Source: Gemmatimonadota bacterium
GTDB taxonomy: Bacteria; Gemmatimonadota; Gemmatimonadetes; Gemmatimonadales; Gemmatimonadaceae
Reading direction: 5' to 3'
DNA: 64,000 bases
Assembly: GCA_016871915.1 (NCBI GenBank)
Contig: VHBP01000005.1
Location: 1-64,000, forward strand
The notes below the pieces were generated by a model, which saw only the letters and a list, made by a program, of their open reading frames with translations, had not been told where the DNA came from and did not search any database. Positions 9,784 through 20,417 of this stretch are shown in pieces (the first letter of the stretch is position 1; the number at the start of each line of letters is the position of its first letter). Position numbers and translations under genes: made by a program.

Positions 9784-10626
9784 ATGCGCGTCTCACTTCG
9801 GTTGGCCTTCGTGTTGTGCTGGATCGGCTCGGACCTGGCGGCGCAGGGGGAGGCGGTGACCACCCTCGCCGATGCCGTCCGACGCGCCACCACCATCGGC
9901 CCCGCGGTACAGATGGCCGTCGGTCGTCGCAACGAACTCGTCGGCCGTGCCCGCACGGATGCCCAGCGCCCGAACCCGATCGTCGAACTGCGCCGTGAGA
10001 ACGAGGGTGCGCCGATCCCGTACGATGACTTCGCGCAGGTGACGCTCCCCACCGGGGTCTTCGTCGAATGGGGGGGGCAGTATGAGAACCAGCAGCGCGC
10101 GCTCGGTCGACTCGTCCTCGTCGTCCCCGCGGCGCTCGTCCTCATCTATCTCCTCCTCTTCCTCTCCTTCCGCTCGGTCACGCAGGCGGGACTCGTCCTC
10201 TTGAACGTCCCCTTCGCCCTCGTCGGTGGCGTAGCGGCGCTCTGGCTGCGAGACCTCAACCTGAATCTCTCGGCGAGCATCGGCTTCATCGCGCTCTTCG
10301 GGATCGCGGTGCTCAACGGCGTGGTCTTGGTCGAGCACCTCAATCATCTGCGTGACGAGGGACGCGACCTCGATGCGGCAGTGCGTGAGGGGGCGATGGA
10401 TCGTCTCCGCCCTGTGCTCATGACCGCCCTCGTCGCGAGCTTGGGCTTCGTCCCGATGGCGCTCTCGCACAGCGCAGGTGCGGAGGTCCAGCGCCCCCTC
10501 GCGAGCGTGGTCATCGGGGGGCTCGTCACCTCGACCGTCCTCACTCTCTTCGTCCTCCCCCTCGCCTACCGTGCCCTGACCCGGTGGGAGGAGGCCCACG
10601 CCGAACCCGATACATTGGGCGCATGA
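9784..10626 (+). CDS. In-frame czcC'-'czcA fusion (deletion scar)
   Basis: 280 aa chimera. Residues 1-21 are a signal peptide and about 22-85 match the N-terminus of a TolC/CzcC-type outer-membrane efflux protein ([30 protein letters not shown]). From about residue 86 it matches only the C-terminus of a CzcA/CusA RND pump: [19 protein letters not shown], then five membrane helices and the ending [14 protein letters not shown]. In intact operons czcC, czcB and czcA are separate genes, so a deletion of several kb removing the rest of czcC, all of czcB and most of czcA is inferred. The product lacks both a barrel and a complete pump and is unlikely to export metals. The frame is nevertheless open, and its stop overlaps the next start (ATGA). 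Confidence 0.75.
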   Translation: MRVSLRLAFVLCWIGSDLAAQGEAVTTLADAVRRATTIGPAVQMAVGRRNELVGRARTDAQRPNPIVELRRENEGAPIPYDDFAQVTLPTGVFVEWGGQYENQQRALGRLVLVVPAALVLIYLLLFLSFRSVTQAGLVLLNVPFALVGGVAALWLRDLNLNLSASIGFIALFGIAVLNGVVLVEHLNHLRDEGRDLDAAVREGAMDRLRPVLMTALVASLGFVPMALSHSAGAEVQRPLASVVIGGLVTSTVLTLFVLPLAYRALTRWEEAHAEPDTLGA

Positions 10627-11813
10627 CCGACCCGCTCCTTCGCTTCCGGGACACCTTCCCGATCCTCTCGCGGCGCACCTATCTCGTCTCCCACTCCCTG
10701 GGGGCGATGCCGAAGACCGTCCCGGCGCAGCTCGCGCGCTACGCCGAGCTCTGGGACGAATGGGGCGTCCAGGCCTGGGCGAAGGAGTGGTGGACGACCC
10801 CGCTGACCGTGGGCGATGTCGTCGCCCCGCTCCTCGGCGCCGCCCCGCACGAGGTCGCGATGGCTCCGACCGTCACCGTCGCGCAGGCGGCGATCCTCTC
10901 GGCGATGGATTTCCGTTCGGGACGCGACACCGTCGTGATGACCGCGCTCGACTTCCCGAGCGTGCGCTATGCCATCGAGTCGCTCGCCCCAAAGCTCGGC
11001 GCGCGCGTCGTCGTCGTCCCGAGTGCCGATGGCGTCACCCTCGATCAGGACGCGCTCCACGCGGCGATCGACGAGCGCACCGCGCTCGTCGCGGTCTCAC
11101 ATGTGGCCTTCCGCTCGGCGCACATCCTCGACGCGCGGCGGCTCACCGCCCATGCGCATGCGATGGGGGCGGTCGTCTCGTTCGATGCCTATCACTCGGT
11201 CGGCGTGATCCCCGTCGATGTGCACGCGATCGGCGCCGACTTCCTCACCGGGGGCGTCCTCAAGTGGTGCTGCGGTGGCCCCGGCGGCTGCTTCATCTAT
11301 GCCTCGCCGAGCGCGAGTGAACGCTTCGCGCCCGCGCTCACCGGGTGGCAGGCGCATGCGCGCCCCTTCGGTTTCGAGGACTCGATGACCTACGCCGGCG
11401 GGATCCAGCGCTGGCTCGGTGGCACCCCGGTCGTCCCCGCACTCTATGCGAATCGCGAGGGGCCGCGGATCCTCGTCGAGGCGGGGATGACGAACATCCG
11501 GGCGAAGAGCATGCGGCAGACGGCGCGGTTGATCGAGCTGGCCGATGCGCGTGGCTACACGGTCCGCGCGCCACGCGATCCGGAAAAGCGCGGTGGCACG
11601 GTGGCGGTCGACGTCCCGCACGCGGCCGAGGTCGCGCAGACGCTCTTGGCGCGTGAGGTGGTGATCGACTTCCGTCCTGGCGCGGGGATCCGCATCGCGC
11701 CGCACTTCTACACCACCGATGACGAGGTGGAGCGCGTGATCGGGGAGATCGACGACATCCTCGCGACGGGGGCGTGGCAGCGCTTCGCGGGGTCCCGCCC
11801 GACGGTGACGTGA
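10623..11813 (+). CDS. Kynureninase-like PLP enzyme (aminotransferase class V fold)
   Basis: PLP-dependent fold-type I enzyme, 396 aa. It has the kynureninase-style N-terminus (RFRDTFPILSRRTYLVSHS), SFDAYHSVGVIPVDV with the PLP-binding Asp, and the Schiff-base lysine in TGGVLKWCCGGPGG. RIAPHFYTTDDEVER closes the family pattern. Kynureninase cleaves L-kynurenine to anthranilate and alanine, but no other tryptophan-degradation gene is nearby, so the substrate is uncertain. The ATG overlaps the stop of the fusion gene by four bases. Confidence 0.78.
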   Translation: MTDPLLRFRDTFPILSRRTYLVSHSLGAMPKTVPAQLARYAELWDEWGVQAWAKEWWTTPLTVGDVVAPLLGAAPHEVAMAPTVTVAQAAILSAMDFRSGRDTVVMTALDFPSVRYAIESLAPKLGARVVVVPSADGVTLDQDALHAAIDERTALVAVSHVAFRSAHILDARRLTAHAHAMGAVVSFDAYHSVGVIPVDVHAIGADFLTGGVLKWCCGGPGGCFIYASPSASERFAPALTGWQAHARPFGFEDSMTYAGGIQRWLGGTPVVPALYANREGPRILVEAGMTNIRAKSMRQTARLIELADARGYTVRAPRDPEKRGGTVAVDVPHAAEVAQTLLAREVVIDFRPGAGIRIAPHFYTTDDEVERVIGEIDDILATGAWQRFAGSRPTVT

Positions 11814-11833
11814 GCGGCGACCCCGCACCGCGT

Positions 11834-12742
11834 ATGGCAGGTCCGATCCACTTCGGCGCCGAGGTCGCGGACGCACGCACGGCTGGACGTCCGATCGTCG
11901 CGCTCGAGAGCTCGGTCTTGGCCCAGGGACTCCCGATCCCGGCGAATCGCGAGGCCGAGGCGCGCATGCGCGCGGCGATCGTCTCCCGCGGAGCCGTCCC
12001 GGCGATCACGGCCGTCGTGCGAGGCGTCTCGACCATCGGGCTCGCTGGCGACGATCTCGAACGCTTCCTCGCGCGGGATGGCGTCACGAAGGTCGCGTCC
12101 CGCGAGCTGGCCGCGGCGATGATGCAGGGCCGCGATGGCGCGACGACGGTCGCGGCCTCGCTCACCCTGGCGGCCTCGGCAGGCCTCGAGGTCTTCGCCA
12201 CCGGTGGGATCGGCGGGGTGCATCGTGAGCCAGCGTACGATGAATCGGCCGATCTCCTCGAGCTCGCCACCACGCCGATGATCACGGTCTGTGCGGGGGC
12301 CAAGTCGATCCTCGATCTCCCCGGGACGCTCGAACGGCTCGACACCTATGGTGTCACCGTCGTTGGCTATCGCACCGATGAATTCCCGGGGTTCTTCACC
12401 GCACACACCGGGCTCCGCGTCCTGCAGCGCATCGAGGCGCCCGCGGAGATCGCCGCGATCTTCCGCGCGTCGCGTGCCCTCGGGCGCCGGAGCGCGATCC
12501 TCGTCGTGCAGCCCCCGCCGGCGGAGGCGGCGCTGGATGCCGAGGTCGTGGGGCGGGCGGTCGCGCAGGCCCTGGTCGAGGCGCGCACCGTCGGTGTCCG
12601 TGGCGCCGCGGTCACGCCCTTCCTCCTCGCGGCGGTGGAGCGCGCGACCGATGGGCGTTCCCTCGCGGCCAACCTCGCGTTGCTCGAGGCCAATGCCGCC
12701 CTCGCCGCCGAGATCGCGGGGGCGCTCGGTGCGATGCGCTGA
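11834..12742 (+). CDS. psuG: Pseudouridine-5'-phosphate glycosidase
   Basis: Reversibly cleaves pseudouridine 5'-phosphate to ribose 5-phosphate and uracil; Mn-dependent, cytoplasmic. 302 aa. Motifs: PIVALESSVLAQGLPIPAN, VFATGGIGGVHR and ITVCAGAKSILDLPGTLE, followed by the GYRTDEFPGF region. The ATG at 11834 gives about the same distance to the VALES motif as in known PsuG proteins. An in-frame GTG at 11810 overlaps the previous stop as GTGA and is a real alternative. The kinase PsuK, usually adjacent, is not seen here. Confidence 0.93.
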   Translation: MAGPIHFGAEVADARTAGRPIVALESSVLAQGLPIPANREAEARMRAAIVSRGAVPAITAVVRGVSTIGLAGDDLERFLARDGVTKVASRELAAAMMQGRDGATTVAASLTLAASAGLEVFATGGIGGVHREPAYDESADLLELATTPMITVCAGAKSILDLPGTLERLDTYGVTVVGYRTDEFPGFFTAHTGLRVLQRIEAPAEIAAIFRASRALGRRSAILVVQPPPAEAALDAEVVGRAVAQALVEARTVGVRGAAVTPFLLAAVERATDGRSLAANLALLEANAALAAEIAGALGAMR

Positions 12743-12796
12743 CGCGCCACCGGGGCCGCGTCCGAGCGACTGGTGTCGCCCTGTGGGACCGCGTGG

Positions 12797-12802
12797 TATG
12801 AT
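12797..12802 (+). promoter_or_regulatory. Putative extended -10 element of the TPR gene
   Basis: TGGTATGAT (TATGAT at 12797-12802) is a good extended -10, about 35 bases before the ATG at 12836. No convincing -35 hexamer is visible upstream, as is usual with extended -10 promoters. Confidence 0.4.
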
Positions 12803-12835
12803 TCGACAACCCCTGCGCCGGAGGCCGCCCCCCCG

Positions 12836-13948
12836 ATGCCTACGCCGTTCCTGAGCTCCGAAGAGTACGACGAGCGCGCGCACCAGCTCTACAACGAGGG
12901 GAACTACGAGGCGGCACTCACCACGTTGCGTGAGGGCCTCGGTCTCTATCCCAACTCCGTCGAGCTCCATGTGGGCGTCGGGTACGCGCGCCTCGCGCGT
13001 GATGAGTTCGCGTGGGCGCGCAAGGCGTTCGAGGAAGCGCTCGTCCTCGATCCGGAACATGAGGACGCGCTCGCCGGCCTCGGTGAGACCCTGTTGCGCT
13101 TCGGGCAGACCCCGCAGGCGCTCAAGGCGTTGAATCGGATCCTCGAGCTCGGCTACTCCGACGACATCGAGCTCATGTTGCAGGTGGGGCGGACCCTCTT
13201 CCGCGATGGGCTCGTCTCGGAGGCGAAGGAGTTCTTCGAGATCGCCATCCGACAGGTCCCCGACCACGCCGAGGCGATCGCGATGGTCGGCTATGCGGAG
13301 CATCGACTCGGCGAGGATATGGCGGCGATCGAGATCTTGAAGCGGGCGCTGCAGATCGATCCCGACCACACCGAGGCCCGCATCTACCTCGCGAACATCC
13401 ATTATGATCGCGAGGAGTTCGAGGCGGCCCTCTTCCAATTCGAGCGCACCAAGCCCGAGGATCACTGGGACGAGCTTGGGATCTGGCGCCTGATGGAGCT
13501 CAAGAAGTCCCACCTCCGTCTCTCGGACGGTGACCCGTCCCTTCGCATCTGGGAGGAGCGGCTCACCGAACTCGCCCCCTCCACCGATCCCTTGGACGAG
13601 ATGCTCGCGGAGATCGAGTCGCGCGCCTCGGAGCGCGCGGAGGAGGAGGCGCGCCAACAGCTCGAGCTCTTCGGGGCGATGCTCGCGGAGGCCGCCGAGG
13701 CCAAGCGGGCCCCAGAACGGCATGAGGTGGTCGCGCGCGATGGTCGGCCGTTCGAGGGGACCTGGGAGGAGATCGTCGCCGCGATGCGCGATGCCACCGT
13801 GGGTGGGGCGCACCGCTCGGTCGAGGAATTCATGCAGGGGGAGGCGCGTCGTGGCTTTGCCCTCACCGGAGTGCTCATCCCCACGCGCGACGCCGAGAGC
13901 TTCCTCCGCGCCAGCGCCGACGCCGGCCTCCTCCGCATCGTCCGCTGA
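12836..13948 (+). CDS. TPR-repeat protein
   Basis: 370 aa protein built of tandem tetratricopeptide repeats over about residues 10-215 (for example EARIYLANIHYDREEFEAAL). An acidic, Glu/Ala-rich, probably coiled-coil stretch follows at about 255-300, then a C-terminal region of unknown fold. No signal peptide, so probably a cytoplasmic scaffold. The ATG at 12836 has GGAGG about 11 bases upstream; an open extension further 5' is non-repeat and unlikely. Its stop overlaps the presumed CTG start of the M16 peptidase. Function unknown. Confidence 0.85.
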   Translation: MPTPFLSSEEYDERAHQLYNEGNYEAALTTLREGLGLYPNSVELHVGVGYARLARDEFAWARKAFEEALVLDPEHEDALAGLGETLLRFGQTPQALKALNRILELGYSDDIELMLQVGRTLFRDGLVSEAKEFFEIAIRQVPDHAEAIAMVGYAEHRLGEDMAAIEILKRALQIDPDHTEARIYLANIHYDREEFEAALFQFERTKPEDHWDELGIWRLMELKKSHLRLSDGDPSLRIWEERLTELAPSTDPLDEMLAEIESRASERAEEEARQQLELFGAMLAEAAEAKRAPERHEVVARDGRPFEGTWEEIVAAMRDATVGGAHRSVEEFMQGEARRGFALTGVLIPTRDAESFLRASADAGLLRIVR

Positions 13949-16566
13949 GCGCACTGGACGGCATCCTCCCTCCGGCTTCGGTCCGGCGGGTCCGGCTCGG
14001 CAATGGTCTGCGCGTCCTCGTCCGGCAGGATCGGACCGCCCCCGTCGCCGCGATCGTCACCTGGGTGAAGGCGGGGTACTTCGACGAACCCGATGACGTG
14101 ATCGGGATCGCGCATGTGCTCGAGCACATGTACTTCAAGGGGACGCCGACGCGTGGGGTGGGGCAGATCGCGCGTGAGACCAAGGCCGCCGGTGGCTACC
14201 TCAATGCCGGGACGATCTACGATCACACGCACTACTATGTGGTGCTCCCGTCGGCGGGGTTCGCGGCGGGGCTCGCCGTGCAGGCGGATGCCTATGCCAA
14301 CAGCGTGCTCGACGCGGGGGAGCTCGCGCGTGAACTCGAGGTCATCATCGAGGAGACCAAACGGAAGGCCGATACCCCATCGGCCCTCGCGCTGGAGACC
14401 CTCTTCGAGGTGCTGCACGATCAGCATCGCATCCGCCGCTGGCGCATGGGACGAGAGGATGGGCTCCGCGCGCTGACGCGCGACCACCTGCACGCCTTTT
14501 ATAAGCGCTTCTATCGGCCGTCCAATACCGTCCTCGCGATCGTCGGGGATGTCGATCCGGATGAGGCGATCGCCCTCGTGGCCACGCACTACGGGCATCT
14601 CCCCGATGCGCCGGTCGGACGTTCGCTGAGCCCGCAGGAGCGCACCCCCGCGGGCTTCCGCTGCCGCGAGTGGGAAGGGGACATCGCGCAGACCGAGCTC
14701 CTCGTCGGGTGGCGCACCCCGCCGCTCGAGCACCCCGATACTCCCGCGCTCGATGTCCTCGCCACCGTCTTGGGTGTCGGCCGTGCGTCACGCCTCGCGC
14801 GCGCGGTGCGAGATCGTCGTCTCGCCTCGAGCATCACGGCGTACGATTACACCCCCACCGAGCTCGGGGTCTTCGTCATCCATGCCGGGACGCGCCCAGA
14901 GACGATGCGTGAGGCGGCGGGGGCGATCTGGGATCAGGTGCGACGGGTGCGCGCGGGTGAGATCACCGCGGCCGAGGTCGATCGGGCGCGGGCCCTCGTC
15001 GAGGCGCAGGTGCTCCGACGCTTCGAGTCCCCCGAGGGTCAGGCCAACTTCCTCGGCGCGTGGGAGCTCCTCGGGGACTGGCAGCAGGGCGTCTCGCATC
15101 ATGAGGCGTTGCTCCGCGTCGATGCGGCACGACTCGCCGCCGTCGCGACGCGCTGGCTCGATCCCGAACAGGCGACGGTGCTCGCCTATCGTCCACGCGG
15201 GACCGCGCCGTTGGGCACGGACGCCGTCGCCGTCCGCGCGATGCTCGACGCGGCGCGCCCGACACCGATCGATCCGATGGGGACCCCGCTCCCCGCACCC
15301 CCCATCATCGGCGACGGCGCTCGGTACGAGCGTGGTGTCGACGCCATCCACTGCTTCCGTACGGCGCGCGACGTCCCGATCCTCGTGCAGCGTCGCCCGG
15401 GCGCCTCCCTCGTGCACTTGGGTGTCGTGATTCCGGGCGGCGCTGTGGAGGAGCGCCCCGACGAATCGGGGCTCACGACCCTCATGGCGCGCACGGCGCT
15501 GCGCGGCACCGCCCGTCGCTCCGCCGCGCGCATCGCTGAGGACGCCGAGCGACTCGGAGGGGTCCCAGCGGTCGGGGTGGGGAGCGAGGTCTTCGAGTGG
15601 ACGATGGGGGTCTCGACGCGCGCCTTTGCCGACGCCGCGGAGCTCCTCGCCGATGTGGTGCTCGCACCGACCTACCCCGAGGACGGTCTCGAGGCGGAAC
15701 GTGCCGTCGCGCTCGCCGCGCTCGGCACCCTGCGAGACGACATGTATCGCCAGCCGATGCGACTCGCGAGCGAAGCGGCCTGGGCGGGGCACCCGTACGG
15801 CCGCTCCCCGCTCGGCGACGAGTCGGTGATCCGCGGCGCGACCGTCGATCGAGTGGCTGCGTGGCATGCGGCGCGCGTGAACGAGTCGGCCGCCGCCCTC
15901 GTGGTGGTCGGCGATCTCGACCCGCAGGAGGCCGCCGACACCCTCGCGCGGCGATTCGCGGCGCTCCGCGCCGCACCCGCACCCGCCATCGCGCCGACGG
16001 TCTGGCCCACGGCCTTCACGGAGCGAGTCGATCAGCGCGACCGCGCGCAGACCGCTCTCGCGATGCTCTTCCCAGGCCCCGCGCGGACCGATGAGGCGCG
16101 CTTCGGCGCCGAACTCCTCGCGGGGATCGCGAGTGGACTCGGTGGGCGGCTCTTCGAGGAGCTCCGCGATAAGCGCTCGTTGGCCTACACCGTGCTCGCG
16201 CGCTCCATGCTGCGTCTTCGTGCCGGGGCCATCGCGGCGTACATCGCGACCTCGCCGCATCGCGAGGCCGAAGCGCGCGAGGGACTCCTGCGTGAGCTCC
16301 AGCGCTTCATCGACGCGCCCGTCACGGCCGAGGAACTCGATCGCGCGCGGCGCCATGCGATCGGGGCGTGGCAGCTCCGTCAGGCCTCGGGGAGCGCGGT
16401 CCTGGGTGCGATCGCCGAGGCCTGGGTCCATGGGACGCTCGAAGAGGTCGCCCGCTATCCGCATGATCTGGCGCGCGTGACGCCCTCGACCCTGCAGGGG
16501 GCCGCCCGGCACTGGTTCGACGCCTCGCGCCGCGTCGAGGGGATCGTGCGCGGTCGCACGACGTGA
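13945..16566 (+). CDS. M16-family zinc metallopeptidase, apparent CTG start
   Basis: 873 aa protein with two tandem M16 (pitrilysin/insulinase) halves. The active half has HVLEH at residues 57-61 with the third ligand in the LEVIIEETKRKA region; the second half lacks HXXEH. Conserved N-terminal sequence (VRLGNGLRVLVRQD, VAAIVTWVKAGYFDE) extends upstream of the first canonical start, the GTG at 14065, which would cut off a core strand. No ATG, GTG or TTG is in frame between that GTG and the end of the TPR gene. CTG at 13945 overlaps the TPR stop as CTGA and is the best start; CTG 13954 is second. Probably processes small peptides; no signal peptide visible. Confidence 0.85.
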   Translation: MSALDGILPPASVRRVRLGNGLRVLVRQDRTAPVAAIVTWVKAGYFDEPDDVIGIAHVLEHMYFKGTPTRGVGQIARETKAAGGYLNAGTIYDHTHYYVVLPSAGFAAGLAVQADAYANSVLDAGELARELEVIIEETKRKADTPSALALETLFEVLHDQHRIRRWRMGREDGLRALTRDHLHAFYKRFYRPSNTVLAIVGDVDPDEAIALVATHYGHLPDAPVGRSLSPQERTPAGFRCREWEGDIAQTELLVGWRTPPLEHPDTPALDVLATVLGVGRASRLARAVRDRRLASSITAYDYTPTELGVFVIHAGTRPETMREAAGAIWDQVRRVRAGEITAAEVDRARALVEAQVLRRFESPEGQANFLGAWELLGDWQQGVSHHEALLRVDAARLAAVATRWLDPEQATVLAYRPRGTAPLGTDAVAVRAMLDAARPTPIDPMGTPLPAPPIIGDGARYERGVDAIHCFRTARDVPILVQRRPGASLVHLGVVIPGGAVEERPDESGLTTLMARTALRGTARRSAARIAEDAERLGGVPAVGVGSEVFEWTMGVSTRAFADAAELLADVVLAPTYPEDGLEAERAVALAALGTLRDDMYRQPMRLASEAAWAGHPYGRSPLGDESVIRGATVDRVAAWHAARVNESAAALVVVGDLDPQEAADTLARRFAALRAAPAPAIAPTVWPTAFTERVDQRDRAQTALAMLFPGPARTDEARFGAELLAGIASGLGGRLFEELRDKRSLAYTVLARSMLRLRAGAIAAYIATSPHREAEAREGLLRELQRFIDAPVTAEELDRARRHAIGAWQLRQASGSAVLGAIAEAWVHGTLEEVARYPHDLARVTPSTLQGAARHWFDASRRVEGIVRGRTT

Positions 16567-17105
16567 CACGGCACGTCGACACCACGCGAGGCCCGACCCG
16601 GTGTCTCGTGATCGGGCGCCTCGCGATCGGGATCCTCGCGATGGGACTCACCCCCGCTGGGGTCGTCGCGCAGAGCAGCGCGTCGAACCGCTCGTCCGCG
16701 TTGCCACAATGGGAGCGCCGCATCGAGGTGGCGTCCACCCCGGAGGCGGGGATCGCGGCCGGCCTCGGGGTGAATGTGCGCGCCGGCTACTACGCTCGGG
16801 TCGGGGTCCATGCCGCGGCGGGGCTCGCGCGGCGTGGCGAGGGGGTCGGTGGGGTGCAGCGCCTCGAGGCGGTCTCCCGCTTCCTCTTCGATCCCTTCGG
16901 CGAGTTCCCGCGGGGGCTCTATGGTGGGGGTGGGTTCGCCGTCCGACATGCACCCGGGGATCCGCTCCGCGGTGACCTCGTCGTGGTGGTGGGGATGGAG
17001 GGACCGCTCGGGACGCGACGGACCATCCCCGCGGTGGAGCTCGCGCTTGGCGGCGGGGCGCGGCTCTCGATCGTCTACCGCCGGCGACGACCCGTCGGTC
17101 GCTGA
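16563..17105 (+). CDS. Secreted or outer-membrane protein of unknown function
   Basis: 180 aa. An N-terminal hydrophobic segment (about 16-37, ending GVVAQ) reads as a signal peptide. The remainder is rich in Gly, Val and Arg with alternating hydrophobic strands, consistent with a small beta-barrel or beta-sandwich (VNVRAGYYARVGVHAAAG; GLYGGGGFAVRH). GTG at 16563 overlaps the M16 stop as GTGA, so it is co-translated with the peptidase. I do not recognise the family. Confidence 0.7.
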   Translation: MTRHVDTTRGPTRCLVIGRLAIGILAMGLTPAGVVAQSSASNRSSALPQWERRIEVASTPEAGIAAGLGVNVRAGYYARVGVHAAAGLARRGEGVGGVQRLEAVSRFLFDPFGEFPRGLYGGGGFAVRHAPGDPLRGDLVVVVGMEGPLGTRRTIPAVELALGGGARLSIVYRRRRPVGR

Positions 17106-17122
17106 GGTGACCCCGCAACGAA

Positions 17123-17158
17123 CGAGGCCCCGCGATCCTTGGGAATCGCGGGGCCTCG
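17123..17158. terminator. Bidirectional hairpin terminator
   Basis: A perfect 14-bp stem (CGAGGCCCCGCGAT, 17123-17136, with its complement at 17145-17158) and an 8-base loop. It sits between the convergent ends of the secreted-protein gene and the 87-aa gene. There is no clear T-run on either side. Confidence 0.75.
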
Positions 17159-17180
17159 TATCACTTCATCTATCGGTGGA

Positions 17181-17444
17181 TCAGGCGGTCGCGGGTTCTG
17201 GCCGCTTGGTCGGCGCCGCGAAGCGCTCGCCCAACACGCGGAGTTCTGCGAGCTGCCGGCTTCCGAGCTCGTGGTACCGCTCAGCGAAGTACTTCATCGT
17301 CTCGTCGAACCACTCCTGCTGATGCTCGGGCTCGGAACCGATCACGCCGCAGCTGATGACATGCTGGAACAACTCGTCGCGGGCCTGATCGAAGGCGGAT
17401 GGGGTGGCCGGGGCTGCCGGTCCACGGGTACGCTGTCTGCTCAT
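17181..17444 (-). CDS. Small conserved-looking protein, unknown
   Basis: 87 aa, no signal peptide or membrane segment. A basic Pro/Ala-rich N-terminus precedes an amphipathic helical body (about 18-75) with a single cysteine at 32 in FQHVISCGVIG. The composition (His, Glu, Trp, Tyr) is that of a folded protein and the coding bias matches neighbours. It ends against a strong hairpin terminator. Function not recognised. Confidence 0.65.
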   Translation of the reverse strand: MSRQRTRGPAAPATPSAFDQARDELFQHVISCGVIGSEPEHQQEWFDETMKYFAERYHELGSRQLAELRVLGERFAAPTKRPEPATA

Positions 17445-17600
17445 CTCGTCCGGTTATGGGGTCGGAGGAACGAGCCATCGGGCTCGTGGTCGGAAGATAA
17501 CCGAACCGGGCCCGAACTCCTACCCCGCCCCCCACACGGGATGACAGATTATCCCCTGAGCTGAATCCCCCTCCCACCGCCCGTCGTTCAGGAGTGCCCC

Positions 17601-18317
17601 GTGGCGAAGAAGCAGCAGGCCAAGAACAAGTCCTTCGGTGCCCTCCTTGCCGTGGTCGCGGTGGTCGGCGTCGTGATCCTCGGGTACCTCGGGTCGCGTC
17701 CGACCCCGGTCATCACCCTCGACGCGGCGGCGGCGGCGTCCCTCGCCCCCGGTGGGATCGTCATCGGGAGCCCTGACGCCCCCGTCGAGGTGATCGAGTT
17801 CGCCGACTTCGAGTGCCCCGGCTGTGGCTACTTCGCCACCCTGCATGCACCGGATATCAAGGCGCGCCTCGTGGCCTCGGGACAGATGCGGTTCCGTTTC
17901 ATGGACTTCCCTCTCGACATCCACCGCAACGCCGTCGCGGCCCACAACGCCGCGTACTGCGCCAATGCGCAGGACAAGTTCTGGCTGATGCACGACATGC
18001 TCTTCGCGTCACAGGAGCGGTGGAACTCCCAGGCGGCACGGGATCCCAAGAAGGTCCGCAAGATCATGATCGAGCTCGCCGAGTCGCTCGACCTCGATGG
18101 GAAGGCCTTCACCGCCTGCTATGACTCCGGCGAGATGCTCCCGCAGATCGCCGCCAATCGGCGCGAGGCGGAACGGCTCCGGATCCAGTCGACCCCGACC
18201 TTCAAGATCGGGAACAAGGTCTACCCGGGGAGCCTCACGTACGACCAGATGCGGCTCTACGTCGAGACCGAGAAGGCCCGGCTCGACTCGGCGACGGCCA
18301 AGCCCGCCGCGCCCTGA
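17601..18317 (+). CDS. DsbA-family thiol:disulfide protein, membrane anchored
   Basis: 238 aa. A Lys-rich cytoplasmic tip (1-10) is followed by one membrane helix (about 11-30) and a periplasmic thioredoxin/DsbA domain. The active site is CPGC at 72-75 in EFADFECPGCGYF, and the cis-proline loop is QSTPTFKIGN. The family includes disulfide oxidoreductases and isomerases. The GTG at 17601 has AGGAG six bases upstream. An unpaired Cys pair further on (AAYCANAQ, FTACYDS) resembles other DsbA homologues. Partner protein not identifiable here. Confidence 0.87.
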   Translation: MAKKQQAKNKSFGALLAVVAVVGVVILGYLGSRPTPVITLDAAAAASLAPGGIVIGSPDAPVEVIEFADFECPGCGYFATLHAPDIKARLVASGQMRFRFMDFPLDIHRNAVAAHNAAYCANAQDKFWLMHDMLFASQERWNSQAARDPKKVRKIMIELAESLDLDGKAFTACYDSGEMLPQIAANRREAERLRIQSTPTFKIGNKVYPGSLTYDQMRLYVETEKARLDSATAKPAAP

Positions 18318-18333
18318 GCCCTGACCCCTGATG

Positions 18334-20298
<1,965 letters not shown>

Positions 20299-20417
20299 AG
20301 CGAGAAATCCTATGGGGCGGGGGACGGGGACGGCAGGGCCTTCGGCATCGTGTCGATCTGGGGGCGCGGCGCCGCCCGCGAGACGGTATCTTTGCTCGCG
20401 GTTCCCGTCCTCCCCCA

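Noticed and set aside
9677-10145. N-terminal extension of aconitase
   Set aside because: The open frame continues upstream, but the residues are a shadow of the czc fusion gene and ATG 9677 matches the family N-terminus.
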